Below are positions 7,069 through 14,484 of a stretch of 21,044 nt of DNA, piece after piece. The notes under the pieces were generated by a model. It did no database searches. It worked only from the letters and a program-made list of their open reading frames with translations, and was not told the origin of the DNA. Source of the stretch: an uncultured Bacteroidales bacterium (GTDB lineage Bacteria; Bacteroidota; Bacteroidia; Bacteroidales; Bacteroidaceae); assembly GCA_945788445.1 (NCBI GenBank), contig CALZMA010000001.1, positions 1 through 21,044 on the forward strand, read 5' to 3'. Numbering within the stretch: the stretch's first letter is position 1; every line of letters begins with the position of its first letter. The position numbers were made by a program, and so were the translations under genes.

Positions 7069-7677
7069 ATGCAAGTAAAGACCGCCGAATTTATCACCAG
7101 CAGCAGCCGTCCCGACCAATGCCCGCAGGGCGCGCTGCCCGAGTATGCCTTCATCGGGCGCAGCAACGTTGGCAAGAGTAGCCTCATCAATATGCTCACG
7201 GGGCGCAAGGCACTCGCCGCCACTTCCTCCACGCCGGGCAAGACGATGCTCATCAACCATTTCCTCATCGACCAGTCGTGGTACCTCGTGGACCTCCCCG
7301 GCTACGGCTACGCCCAACGCAGCAAGAAGGCTATCGAGAAACTGCAACGCCTCATCGAAGGGTACATCCTCAACCGCGAACAGCTCATCAGCCTGTTTGT
7401 CCTCGTGGACTCGCGCCTCGAACCGCAGAAGAAGGACCTGGAGTTCATCCGGTTCCTGGGCGAAAACGGCGTCCCCTTCGGCATCATCTTCACAAAAGCC
7501 GACAAGCCGAAACCCCTCGTGCGCCGACAAAACGTGGACAAGTTCCTCGCCACGCTCCAAGCCGAATGGGAAGAACTCCCGCCCCACTTCGTCACCAGCA
7601 GCGCCACAGGACTCGGCCGCGAAGAAGTCCTGAAATACATCCGCGACATCAACCGCGGACTGCAGCAGGAGACGTAA
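7069..7677 (+). CDS. engB: Ribosome biogenesis GTPase EngB/YsxC/YihA
   Basis: A 202-residue TrmE-Era-EngA-EngB type GTPase needed for late assembly of the 50S subunit. Nucleotide-binding motifs are G1 GRSNVGKS (30-37), G2 TPGKT (55-59), G3 DLPG (75-78), G4 TKAD (142-145) and a G5-like TSSATGLG near residue 178. The family-typical opening is [10 protein letters not shown]. The frame is open for 41 codons upstream of the chosen ATG at 7069, but those residues are not family-like and would cover the promoter region. The predicted leader is about 110 nt. It faces pflB tail to tail across a shared bidirectional terminator. Confidence 0.97.
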   Translation: MQVKTAEFITSSSRPDQCPQGALPEYAFIGRSNVGKSSLINMLTGRKALAATSSTPGKTMLINHFLIDQSWYLVDLPGYGYAQRSKKAIEKLQRLIEGYILNREQLISLFVLVDSRLEPQKKDLEFIRFLGENGVPFGIIFTKADKPKPLVRRQNVDKFLATLQAEWEELPPHFVTSSATGLGREEVLKYIRDINRGLQQET

Positions 7678-7742
7678 CCGACACGGGGCGGATGGGCCAT
7701 CGGCATTTCCCGTAGCAGCATCTGCGCCGCGACAAAGCCTAA

Positions 7743-7782
7743 AAAGGGCTGCACTTCACGATTGGGTGGAGTGCAGCCCTTT
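7743..7782. terminator. Bidirectional terminator between engB and pflB
   Basis: A 13-bp perfect stem pairs AAAGGGCTGCACT (7743-7755) with AGTGCAGCCCTTT (7770-7782) around a 14-nt loop. On the minus strand the stem runs into five T's, a good pflB terminator; on the plus strand the T tract is three, weaker but usable for engB. Confidence 0.9.
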
Positions 7783-7815
7783 ATGCTGTTCAGCGTTTAG
7801 ATTTTCGCTGTGGTA

Positions 7816-10032
7816 TTACATGCTCTGGTGGAAGGAGCGGGAGATTACCTCGAGCTGGTGTTCGCGGGAGAGCTTCACGAAGTTCACGGCGTAACCGCTC
7901 ACGCGGATGGTCAGCTGCGGGTACTTCTCGGGGTGCTCCATGGCATCTTCGAGCATCTCGCGGTTGAGCACGTTCACGTTGAGGTGGTGGGCACCCTTGG
8001 TGAAGTAGCCGTCCATCATGGTCACGAGGTTCTCAACGCGTTCTTCGGGCGTGGGGCCGAGGCTCTTCGGCACGATGCTGAACGTGTTGGAGATACCGTC
8101 CTGCGAGTCGCGGTAGCGGAGCTTGGCAACGGAGGCGAGAGAGGCAATGGCACCGCTCTTGTCGCGGCCGTGCATGGGGTTGGCACCGGGAGCGAAGGCT
8201 ACGCCGGCAGCGCGGCCGTCGGGGGTAGCACCCGTCTTCTTGCCGTACATCACGTTGGAGGTGATGGTGAGGAGCGAGAGCGTGGGACGTGCGTTCTTGT
8301 AGACGGGGAGCTTCTTCAGCTCTTCCATGAAGAAGTAAACGAGGTCTACGCCGAGGTGGTCCACACGGTCGTCGTTGTTGCCGAAGCAGGGGAATTCGCC
8401 CTGGATGTCGAAGCTTTCAGTGAGGCCGATTTCGTTGCGGTTGGCCTTCACCTGTGCATACTTGATGGCGCTGAGAGAGTCGATGGCGATGGAGAGGCCG
8501 GCAGCACCGTAAGCGAGGTTGATGCGCGGGTTGGTGTCGACGAATGCCATCTGAGCCTTCTCGTAGTAGTACTTGTCGTGCATGTAGTGGATGATGTTCA
8601 TGGCATCATTGTACACGCGGGCAATCTGCGTGAGCACCATCTTGTAGTTGTGCATCACTTCCTCGAAGTTGAGCGTGTCGCCGCTGAGCACGGGGATACC
8701 TTCTACCATGAGCGTACCGGTCTTCTCGCAGCGTCCACCGTTGATGGCGAGGAGGAGGGCCTTGGCGAGGTTGCAGCGTGCGCCGAAGAACTGAATCTGG
8801 CGGCCGATGTCCTGGTAGCTTACGCAGCAGGCAATACCGTAGTCGTCAGAGCCGCGCACTTCGCGCATGAGCGTATCGTTCTCGTACTGGATGGAAGAGG
8901 TATCTACGCTGACCTTGGCGCAGAAGTTCTTGAAGCCTTCGGGCAGCTCGGGGCTCCAGAGCACCGTGAGGTTGGGCTCGGGCGAGGGGCCGAGGTTGTA
9001 GAGCGTCTGGAGGAAGCGGAAGGAAGTCTTCGTGACCTTCGTGCGGCCGTCGTTGAAGCGTCCGCCGATGGACTCGGTTACCCAGGTGGGGTCGCCGGCG
9101 AAGATTTCGTTGTAAGCGTCCATGCGCAGGTGGCGCACCATGCGGAGCTTCATGACGAACTGGTCGATGAGTTCCTGGGCGTAGGTTTCGTCGATGAGAC
9201 CGTGCTTGAGGTCGTGCTCAATGTAGATGTCGAGGAAGGAGGAAACGTTACCGAGCGACATGGCGGCACCGTCCTGTTCCTTGACAGCGGCGAGGTAGGC
9301 CATGTAAACCCACTGTACGGCTTCGAGGGCGTTCTGGGCGGGACGGCTCAGGTCGAGGCCGTAGTATTCGCCGAGCACCTTGATTTCGTTGAGGGCCTTG
9401 ATTTGCTCAGCCACTTCTTCGCGGAGGCGGATGGTGGCGTCGCTCATGGGGCTCACGAGACCGGCGAGGTCGGCCTTCTTGGCTTCGATGATGCGGTCGA
9501 TACCGTAGAGGGCAAGGCGGCGGTAGTCACCGATGATGCGGCCACGGGCATAGTTGTCGGGCAGACCGGTGAGGAAGCCGAGCGAACGGAAACGGCGGAT
9601 TTCTTCGGTATAAACGTCAAACACGCCGTCGTTGTGAGTCTTGCGGAAGTGGGTGAAGATATCCTTAACCTTGGGGCTCACTTCGGTGCCTTGCTGGGCG
9701 CAAGCCTTTTCTACCACCTTGATACCACCGAAGGGCTTGATGGAACGGCGAAGGAGCTCGTCGGTCTGCAGACCTACAATGAGTTCGTTGTCCTTGTCGA
9801 TGTAGCCGGCCTTGTGGGAGCTGATGGTAGAAACCGTATTGGGGTCGAGCGAACGAACACCGCCGTTGGCGCGTTCCTCTTCGAGTGCCTGAAGGCAGAT
9901 GTTCCAGAGTTTCAGCGTACGTTCTGTGGGGCCTACCAGGAAGGAGGCATCGCCTTCGTACGAGGTGAGGTTACGGCGAACAAAGTCCGTCACATTGATT
10001 TGTTCGTTCCAGGGTCCTTCAATAAAGTTCAT
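7816..10032 (-). CDS. pflB: Formate C-acetyltransferase (pyruvate formate-lyase)
   Basis: A 738-residue glycyl-radical enzyme that converts pyruvate and CoA to acetyl-CoA and formate during anaerobic growth. The adjacent catalytic cysteines are Cys402-Cys403 in GIACCVSYQ, and the radical-bearing glycine is Gly713 in [10 protein letters not shown] near the C-terminus. These spacings, and the length, fit true PFL rather than the glycerol or choline lyases. Other hallmarks are [16 protein letters not shown] (about 533-548) and [19 protein letters not shown] (about 589-607). The start ATG at 10032 gives the canonical [21 protein letters not shown] opening. It is transcribed from a TACCTTTG-type promoter with a leader of about 150 nt. 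The activase gene is not adjacent; it sits at 19303-20034. Confidence 0.99.
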   Translation of the reverse strand: MNFIEGPWNEQINVTDFVRRNLTSYEGDASFLVGPTERTLKLWNICLQALEEERANGGVRSLDPNTVSTISSHKAGYIDKDNELIVGLQTDELLRRSIKPFGGIKVVEKACAQQGTEVSPKVKDIFTHFRKTHNDGVFDVYTEEIRRFRSLGFLTGLPDNYARGRIIGDYRRLALYGIDRIIEAKKADLAGLVSPMSDATIRLREEVAEQIKALNEIKVLGEYYGLDLSRPAQNALEAVQWVYMAYLAAVKEQDGAAMSLGNVSSFLDIYIEHDLKHGLIDETYAQELIDQFVMKLRMVRHLRMDAYNEIFAGDPTWVTESIGGRFNDGRTKVTKTSFRFLQTLYNLGPSPEPNLTVLWSPELPEGFKNFCAKVSVDTSSIQYENDTLMREVRGSDDYGIACCVSYQDIGRQIQFFGARCNLAKALLLAINGGRCEKTGTLMVEGIPVLSGDTLNFEEVMHNYKMVLTQIARVYNDAMNIIHYMHDKYYYEKAQMAFVDTNPRINLAYGAAGLSIAIDSLSAIKYAQVKANRNEIGLTESFDIQGEFPCFGNNDDRVDHLGVDLVYFFMEELKKLPVYKNARPTLSLLTITSNVMYGKKTGATPDGRAAGVAFAPGANPMHGRDKSGAIASLASVAKLRYRDSQDGISNTFSIVPKSLGPTPEERVENLVTMMDGYFTKGAHHLNVNVLNREMLEDAMEHPEKYPQLTIRVSGYAVNFVKLSREHQLEVISRSFHQSM

Positions 10033-10185
10033 TGGTCTAAGGATTTGAGGAGTGAATAATTGTTTCGTAATAGAAAAACGGCTGCCGCGGGGCCGAGGCT
10101 GTGCGGGCTACCCGTTCGGGGCTTTCCCGAGTTTGTCGGGGAGGATACGCTTATCTCTTAGCTCAGTCGTTTGTTTTGTGTTTGC
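10033..10185 (-). promoter_or_regulatory. Long 5' leader of pflB with potential RNA structure
   Basis: The predicted start (about 7 nt after the -7 box) gives a leader of roughly 150 nt, long for this window. On the minus strand it carries a CCCGA-CAAAC-TCGGG hairpin (plus 10126-10140). Two mutually exclusive short stems follow that share one CCCG/CGGG segment (plus 10104-10114 or 10111-10120). Next comes a GC-rich block ending in CAGCCGTTTTTC (U-tract at plus 10075-10079). No known riboswitch consensus was recognised. Confidence 0.4.
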
Positions 10186-10190
10186 AAGGG

Positions 10191-10222
10191 CAAAGGTAGG
10201 GCTTCGCAATGAACCTTGCAAC
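10191..10222 (-). promoter_or_regulatory. pflB promoter
   Basis: On the minus strand TACCTTTG (plus 10191-10198) is preceded, after a 20-nt spacer, by GTTG (plus 10219-10222), a one-base departure from the TTTG -33 element of Bacteroidota promoters. Confidence 0.7.
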
Positions 10223-10355
10223 TATTTGAAGCTTTATTTTTAACTTATTTGTAATAAGTACAAAGTTTGCATGCTCCAAATAGCAGGCACAGCCCTTAGT
10301 GCACACGTTCCCGCGAATGTGTGCAAAAACGCGGCTGCCTTTTGCGTGGCATGGC
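10223..10355. other. AT-rich intergenic stretch between pflB promoter and phytase-like gene, two inverted repeats
   Basis: No gene is seen here. ACTTAT-N5-ATAAGT (10243-10259) is a short perfect palindrome about 45 nt upstream of the pflB -7 box and could be an operator. GCACACGTTC (10301-10310) and GAATGTGTGC (10315-10324) form a 10-bp hairpin with one G-T pair and a 4-nt loop. It lies 32 nt past the stop codon of the phytase-like gene. It has T's before rather than after it on the minus strand, so it is an imperfect terminator candidate. Confidence 0.5.
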
Positions 10356-11420
10356 TCACTCGCCGAGGACGATGACCTTGAGGTAGTCCTTGAGCCGGAA
10401 AGGGCCTTTGTGGTAGCCACCCTGGGAGTCGCTGACGAGGAGGAGGGTCTGGCGACCGTCTTGCAGGGTACGTCCTAGGCACATGCCTTCGTAGTTGGCG
10501 AAATTGAGGCGGAGGGGCTGCGCGGCGGTTTTCCAGGTGGCGAGAAGTTTCTTCACGAGGAAATGGTTTGGGTCGAGGGTTTTCAGACTGACGCTGGAGT
10601 CGATGAGGTGGCCTTCGGTGGGATTGACAAGGAAGAGCTTGCACTCCACCGTGCTGCTTAGGCCGCCCGCTGTGATGTTGGCCTCGCGTTCGAGCACGAG
10701 GAGACGTCCGTCGGGGAGGGCTGTGAGTGCGGGCACGCCGTGTACGTAGGTAGCTCCGAAGTCGGCCATGCGTCCCGGGGCCATGCGGTAGGCGTATTGG
10801 CCCGCAGGTTGGAGTTGGTCGTCGAATGCCTGCAGGCGGAGGAGGCCCGAGATGCCCGGGTTGGCGGGACCGGGTGCAGGGCAGTCGGCGGGCAGGGGCG
10901 TTTCGGTGGTTGTCCAGAAGAGATGGGTAGCGGCGGAATAAGTGAGCGCCTCAAAACCGCAGTTGCCGACGATGTTTGGGAGCGCGAACTGCCCGGGCAC
11001 GCTGAGCTTGCGGCCCGTGGGCTGGCCGTCGAGGGAGTATTCGAGGATTTTCTGGTCACCTTCGCCGCTGATGAAGAGGGTGGCGGCGGGAGCGAACCAA
11101 GCGATGCCCTCGCAGTCGCGCAGACTGATGCCGCGGGCATTCACGTGGGGCTTGGCGTTGCCGCGGAAGCCTTCGAGGTAGACATTGGTCACTTCGCCCG
11201 TGGCGGCATTCTGGTCAATGCGGAAGAGGAAGAAGCCGTCGGCGGGCTCCTTGTCGCTCACGAGGGCGTAGCGGTTTTCGCCGAGGCGGGTGATGCCGCT
11301 GTAGTTGGCACTGCCGATGTTCCACTTCGAGAGCGGCTGCTGCTTGAGTTCCACGGCGCTCTGCGCGAAGGCAAAGGCGGGCAGCAGAAGGAAAAGGCTG
11401 AGGAGGGAAAGGGTCTTCAT
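10356..11420 (-). CDS. Secreted esterase-like/phytase-like beta-propeller protein (PF13449-type)
   Basis: A 354-residue protein with a clear Sec signal peptide: Lys2, a Leu/Phe-rich core at 4-15, and a likely AFA|Q cleavage after residue 19. It is therefore exported, probably to the periplasm. The mature part has the pattern of the 'esterase-like activity of phytase' family: NYSGITRLGENRYALVSDK (about 40-58), DCEGIAWFAPAATLFISGEG (about 102-121), GFEALTYSAATHLFWTTTE (about 155-173) and a closing NYEGMCLGRTL...LLLVSD blade. Such proteins are probably beta-propellers, but their substrate is rarely known, so phytase activity should not be assumed. A strong hairpin with a T-tract separates it from the upstream acetyltransferase gene, so it probably has its own promoter, although no good -7 box is seen. 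Confidence 0.85.
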   Translation of the reverse strand: MKTLSLLSLFLLLPAFAFAQSAVELKQQPLSKWNIGSANYSGITRLGENRYALVSDKEPADGFFLFRIDQNAATGEVTNVYLEGFRGNAKPHVNARGISLRDCEGIAWFAPAATLFISGEGDQKILEYSLDGQPTGRKLSVPGQFALPNIVGNCGFEALTYSAATHLFWTTTETPLPADCPAPGPANPGISGLLRLQAFDDQLQPAGQYAYRMAPGRMADFGATYVHGVPALTALPDGRLLVLEREANITAGGLSSTVECKLFLVNPTEGHLIDSSVSLKTLDPNHFLVKKLLATWKTAAQPLRLNFANYEGMCLGRTLQDGRQTLLLVSDSQGGYHKGPFRLKDYLKVIVLGE

Positions 11421-11446
11421 CGATAGATAATCATTTGGAAAAACAC

Positions 11447-11493
11447 AAAGTGTGCAGGGGAAGCGGCTGCGCCAAACTCCCTATGCACACTTT
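11447..11493 (-). terminator. Terminator after the Eis-like acetyltransferase gene
   Basis: AAAGTGTGCA (11447-11456) and TGCACACTTT (11484-11493) form a 10-bp stem with further GGG/CCC pairing inside. On the minus strand the stem runs into TTTGTGTTTTT. It lies 12 nt beyond the stop codon of the 11506-12549 gene. Confidence 0.8.
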
Positions 11494-11505
11494 CGGGTAA
11501 TAATA

Positions 11506-12549
11506 CTACTCGTCGAGGAGGAGGTCCATCACGATGGGCTGGGCAGCCATGAACATGGCGGCGAGTCCGCCCGGGGTGACGATGCTTGTGGGCCTTCGGT
11601 CAGTGAGTTCCACACGCCCGTTCTCCACGATGTACCAGCCGTTGTTTTCAGGAATGTCGAGGTCACCGTCCACGCCGATATGCAGCTGGAAGCCAGGGTT
11701 GGGGCGGGCGATGCTCTGGAGGAAGCGGGGCACGTTGATGACGCGGGCCATGGCATAGGGCACGGCATCGTCCTTGCCGCCGGGAAGGCAGAAGCGGCGG
11801 TAGACATTCTCCACCCCACATTCGCGTTTCAGGTAGTCGACGAAGGCGGCGCGGGTAGCGGTGTCAGTGATGGCGAGCGTGCGGATGTAGACCTGTCCGT
11901 CGGCTTCTTTCACGGCGAGGCAAAGTCCCGTGATGCGCTGTTTCTTCCGGGCCACGAGGAAGTAACCGTCCTGAAGGTCGGCCAGGGTGAGTGCGGCAAA
12001 GAAGTCTTTCTCGGAGGGATGGACCATGAAGGGCAACGAGGACGTGAGGTTGCGGAAGAATACGTAGTACTGTTCGGGCCACTCCTCGGGGCGGAGCACT
12101 TCTATTTTGTCGAACGCGCCGTCGTGCGACACGTCCAAGGGGAGGGTGCGGCGGTAAACGGATGTCCAGTAGTAGCCGTGGGCGGCCTGCTCGAAGTATT
12201 TGCGGAAATCTTCGGCGGGCGGTATGAGGAAGCTCAGCGTGGCACCTTGCTCGAAGAGGCGGCGGTGGGCCGAGTGGAGGAGGTTCGCAGCCAAGCCTTT
12301 CCGGCGGAAGTCGGGATGGACGGCAAGCCCCGTGAGCTGTGCGGCGTGGTGTACGGCGCCGTAGAAGGTGAACCGGTAGGGTAGGCTTTGCAGCGAGGCC
12401 ACGACCTGTCCGTCGCGGCGGACGTTCAGTTGGTTCTTGTCGGTATATTTGTCCTCGAAGAAGAGGTCGAGAAAGTCGTCGGAATAGTCGAAGCAGGTCT
12501 GCCAGAGCTGGCGCGTCTGCTCGCGTATCTCGTTCGGGGTGAGAAGCAT
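11506..12549 (-). CDS. GNAT acetyltransferase, Eis-like (tandem GNAT plus SCP2-like C-terminus)
   Basis: A 347-residue protein. The N-terminal GNAT domain has a clear acetyl-CoA motif at about residues 72-90 (LTGLAVHPDFRRKGLAANL). The middle section (about 150-245) looks like a second, degenerate GNAT fold (YFLVARKKQRITGLCLAVKE). The C-terminal 80 residues (VINVPRFLQSI...FQLHIGVDGDLD...NGWYIVENGRVEL) resemble the sterol-carrier-like domain found in Eis proteins (Acetyltransf_9 plus SCP2 architecture). Eis relatives acetylate amines, including aminoglycosides, at several positions. The substrate here is unknown, and resistance should not be inferred without testing. It follows the NigD-like gene after 53 nt with no promoter box between, so it is probably the last gene of the unit, ended by the hairpin at 11447-11493. 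Confidence 0.85.
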   Translation of the reverse strand: MLLTPNEIREQTRQLWQTCFDYSDDFLDLFFEDKYTDKNQLNVRRDGQVVASLQSLPYRFTFYGAVHHAAQLTGLAVHPDFRRKGLAANLLHSAHRRLFEQGATLSFLIPPAEDFRKYFEQAAHGYYWTSVYRRTLPLDVSHDGAFDKIEVLRPEEWPEQYYVFFRNLTSSLPFMVHPSEKDFFAALTLADLQDGYFLVARKKQRITGLCLAVKEADGQVYIRTLAITDTATRAAFVDYLKRECGVENVYRRFCLPGGKDDAVPYAMARVINVPRFLQSIARPNPGFQLHIGVDGDLDIPENNGWYIVENGRVELTDRRPTSIVTPGGLAAMFMAAQPIVMDLLLDE

Positions 12550-12602
12550 GAAGTGTTATCTATAATAGGTAGGAAAATGGAAGGGATGCGGGACCGTTAT
12601 GC

Positions 12603-13250
12603 TCAGAGGGGGAACGCATAGTGGCGGTTTCCCTCGTGGGTGTTCACGGTGAGGCGCAGCGTGTCGCGTCCCGCAGTGAGCCCTTCGGGGAGAGGTTGCA
12701 GGGGCAGGGAGAGGTAAACCGTGCGGGTATAATAGGCAGGGTCGGCCCCGGCATCGTGGATGAGAAGCGATTCTTGGGTGCGCGAACCGTCGGGGTTCTC
12801 GCGGAGTTGGAGCTTGTGGTGGCCAAAGGCGTGCTTGCCGCCCACCGTGCCTTTCAGGTCGAGCTGCAGATTGACGTAGCGGCGGGTCTGCCACACGGCC
12901 ACCACCTGCAGCGGGTCCGTCTTCACGCTTCCGGGCCGGTAGGTCTTGAAGGGAAGGGAAAGGATGGGGGCGCAGCTCGCTATGTGTACCTTCTCGCCAT
13001 CGTAGACGTAGATTGCCTGCACACGGTAGAGGCTATCGGGACGCAGGGAAGTGAAAGGCTGGTCGAGCGCGCACTCGTCGCCATTGTCAAACACGGCCTT
13101 CGCCGCCACCCCCGAAGGGTCGGTGGGCAGGTCGAGCAAGCCCTGGGCATAGCTGGGCCAAGGCTCGTCGTCGTCGCTGCACGCGCCAAGGATTACCGAG
13201 AGGGCACAGAACAGCAGGGGCAGGAGGGGGAAGGCAGCGTATTGCTTCAT
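12603..13250 (-). CDS. NigD-like surface lipoprotein
   Basis: A 215-residue lipoprotein: the lipobox LGAC ends at Cys24. The residues after it, Ser-Asp-Asp-Asp-Glu, match the Bacteroidetes lipoprotein export signal (S-D/E-rich) that sends lipoproteins to the outer face of the outer membrane. The rest fits the NigD-like family of small two-domain beta proteins: an N-terminal OB-like part (DSLYRVQAIYVYDGEKVHIAS, about 80-100) and a C-terminal part (YVNLQLDLKGTVGGKHAF, about 129-146, then LSLPL and RLTVNTHEG). The original NigD was proposed as a bacteriocin-immunity partner, but most members have no known role. The start ATG (13250) overlaps the stop of the acyltransferase gene as ATGA, indicating coupled translation. 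Confidence 0.85.
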   Translation of the reverse strand: MKQYAAFPLLPLLFCALSVILGACSDDDEPWPSYAQGLLDLPTDPSGVAAKAVFDNGDECALDQPFTSLRPDSLYRVQAIYVYDGEKVHIASCAPILSLPFKTYRPGSVKTDPLQVVAVWQTRRYVNLQLDLKGTVGGKHAFGHHKLQLRENPDGSRTQESLLIHDAGADPAYYTRTVYLSLPLQPLPEGLTAGRDTLRLTVNTHEGNRHYAFPL

Positions 13251-14401
13251 TGCAAGGCTTTCAGATGGTTTACAACGGGGTTGGCATACATGGTGAGCAT
13301 GCACTGGCGCAGGAAGGGCTCGTCCTTCTCCGGCAGGTCGATGAGGGCGAGACGCTCGGCGAGGTACTTCTCGAAGCGGGCCAGGTCGTCGGCCGTGTAG
13401 CGGTCGGCATAGTCGTGTGTGCCGTGGAGCAGGTCGAGGGCGGCATAGTTGCCCGGATAGAGGGTATAGCCCGCGTGGATGGCGCGGTCCATGCGCTCGG
13501 CCACGGCGGTGAAGAACTGTCCCTTGGGCAAGTCGGCGAGGGTGTCTATCCAGGTATTGACGGGCTCGGCCAGGCGGTAGACAATGTGTCCCTTGAAGCC
13601 GAAGATGCCCGTCTGCATGTTCGCGAGGTCGTCCTCGCGGCTTTTCTTGAAGCCGGGGATGTCGCGTTTTTGCTGGAACTCCTTGGCCTTGAGAAAGTCG
13701 CAGGGGTCGTATTCGTAGGAAATGGAGAGGGGCACGATGTTGAGCTGCTTGAGGCGCTCGAGGGGACTGCCTTCGCCGCCGAGGGCCATCATCTTGAGCA
13801 CGGACTCCTGCGTACGGTCGTCGGAGTCCTTGGCGCGGCCTTCGCGCTGGGCAATCCAGATGTTCTCGTGCTTCTCGCGGATGGCGAAGTGCATGTATTC
13901 GCTCATGCGCTTGCTGGAGGCGAGGAGTTCGCGTACACTGAGCGAACGCTGCACGATGAACGATTTGTTGATGCGCACGAGGGTTTTGATCCAGGGGTGG
14001 ATGAGGAGGTTGTCGCCGATGGCAATCTCCACCGTGGTGCGGAAATGGTTGGCGATGAGGAGCACGTCGAGCAGAGCGGCATCGAGCACGATGTCGCGGT
14101 GGTTGGAAACGAAGGTGTAACTGCCGTTGCGGGCCTCCTCGGGGAGGACGGCCGCATCGAGTTCGCACCCCGTACTGCACCGCTGCAGGAGTTGGTCAAT
14201 GAGGGGGCGGAAAAAGGCGATTTGCACTTCGAGGGAGTTGCGGCAAGCGGCGGCTTTCTGCTTCAGCGCCTCGAGGGGCACACCGGGGAAGAAACTCTGG
14301 GCAATGGCACAGAAGGCGGGGTCGGCCAGGAGTGAGTCGAAGGCTGCGGGGAGTTCTTCGGGTTCGTAGGGCCGTATTTCGTCGAAATCGTGGATGGTCA
14401 T
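13247..14401 (-). CDS. Divergent PlsC-like (1-acyl-glycerol-3-phosphate) acyltransferase
   Basis: A 384-residue protein related to PF01553 acyltransferases, which transfer acyl chains to lysophosphatidate or other lipid acceptors at the inner membrane. Block I is SNHRDIVLD at 99-107; counting from His101, the aspartate is Asp107 (HX5D) instead of the canonical HX4D. Block II corresponds to RINKSFIVQRS (about 143-153), block III to IAQREGRAKD (about 183-192) and block IV to NIVPLSISYEYDP (about 220-232). An N-terminal stretch of about 90 residues and a C-terminal helical region of about 100 make it longer than typical PlsC (about 240). It is 83 nt downstream of ddl and overlaps the lipoprotein gene by 4 nt. 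The exact acceptor is uncertain; a hemolysin-type ornithine or glycine lipid acyltransferase is an alternative. Confidence 0.85.
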   Translation of the reverse strand: MTIHDFDEIRPYEPEELPAAFDSLLADPAFCAIAQSFFPGVPLEALKQKAAACRNSLEVQIAFFRPLIDQLLQRCSTGCELDAAVLPEEARNGSYTFVSNHRDIVLDAALLDVLLIANHFRTTVEIAIGDNLLIHPWIKTLVRINKSFIVQRSLSVRELLASSKRMSEYMHFAIREKHENIWIAQREGRAKDSDDRTQESVLKMMALGGEGSPLERLKQLNIVPLSISYEYDPCDFLKAKEFQQKRDIPGFKKSREDDLANMQTGIFGFKGHIVYRLAEPVNTWIDTLADLPKGQFFTAVAERMDRAIHAGYTLYPGNYAALDLLHGTHDYADRYTADDLARFEKYLAERLALIDLPEKDEPFLRQCMLTMYANPVVNHLKALQ

Positions 14402-14484
14402 GGGATGAGATTGTAGGCGGGGTGGGACGAAGGGAAAGGGGAAAACGGCCGCGGACAGCAGGGGGCCGCCGCGGCGCGGGGTGG

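Noticed and set aside
7810..10059. A 749-codon open frame on the plus strand antisense to the whole of pflB
   Set aside because: It mirrors pflB almost exactly, has a low-complexity Val/Glu/His-rich translation with no family resemblance, and is explained by strong G/C preference at third codon positions. PflB carries all its catalytic motifs.
10033..10185. ZTP (pfl) riboswitch upstream of pflB
   Set aside because: The conserved core and pseudoknot sequences of that riboswitch are not seen in the leader on either strand; only generic hairpins are present.
12603..14180. A 525-codon open frame that would fuse out-of-frame sequence from the acyltransferase gene to the NigD-like protein
   Set aside because: Its first 310 residues are Arg/Pro/His-rich shadow sequence of the acyltransferase gene; the lipoprotein signal peptide and lipobox begin at the ATG at 13250.
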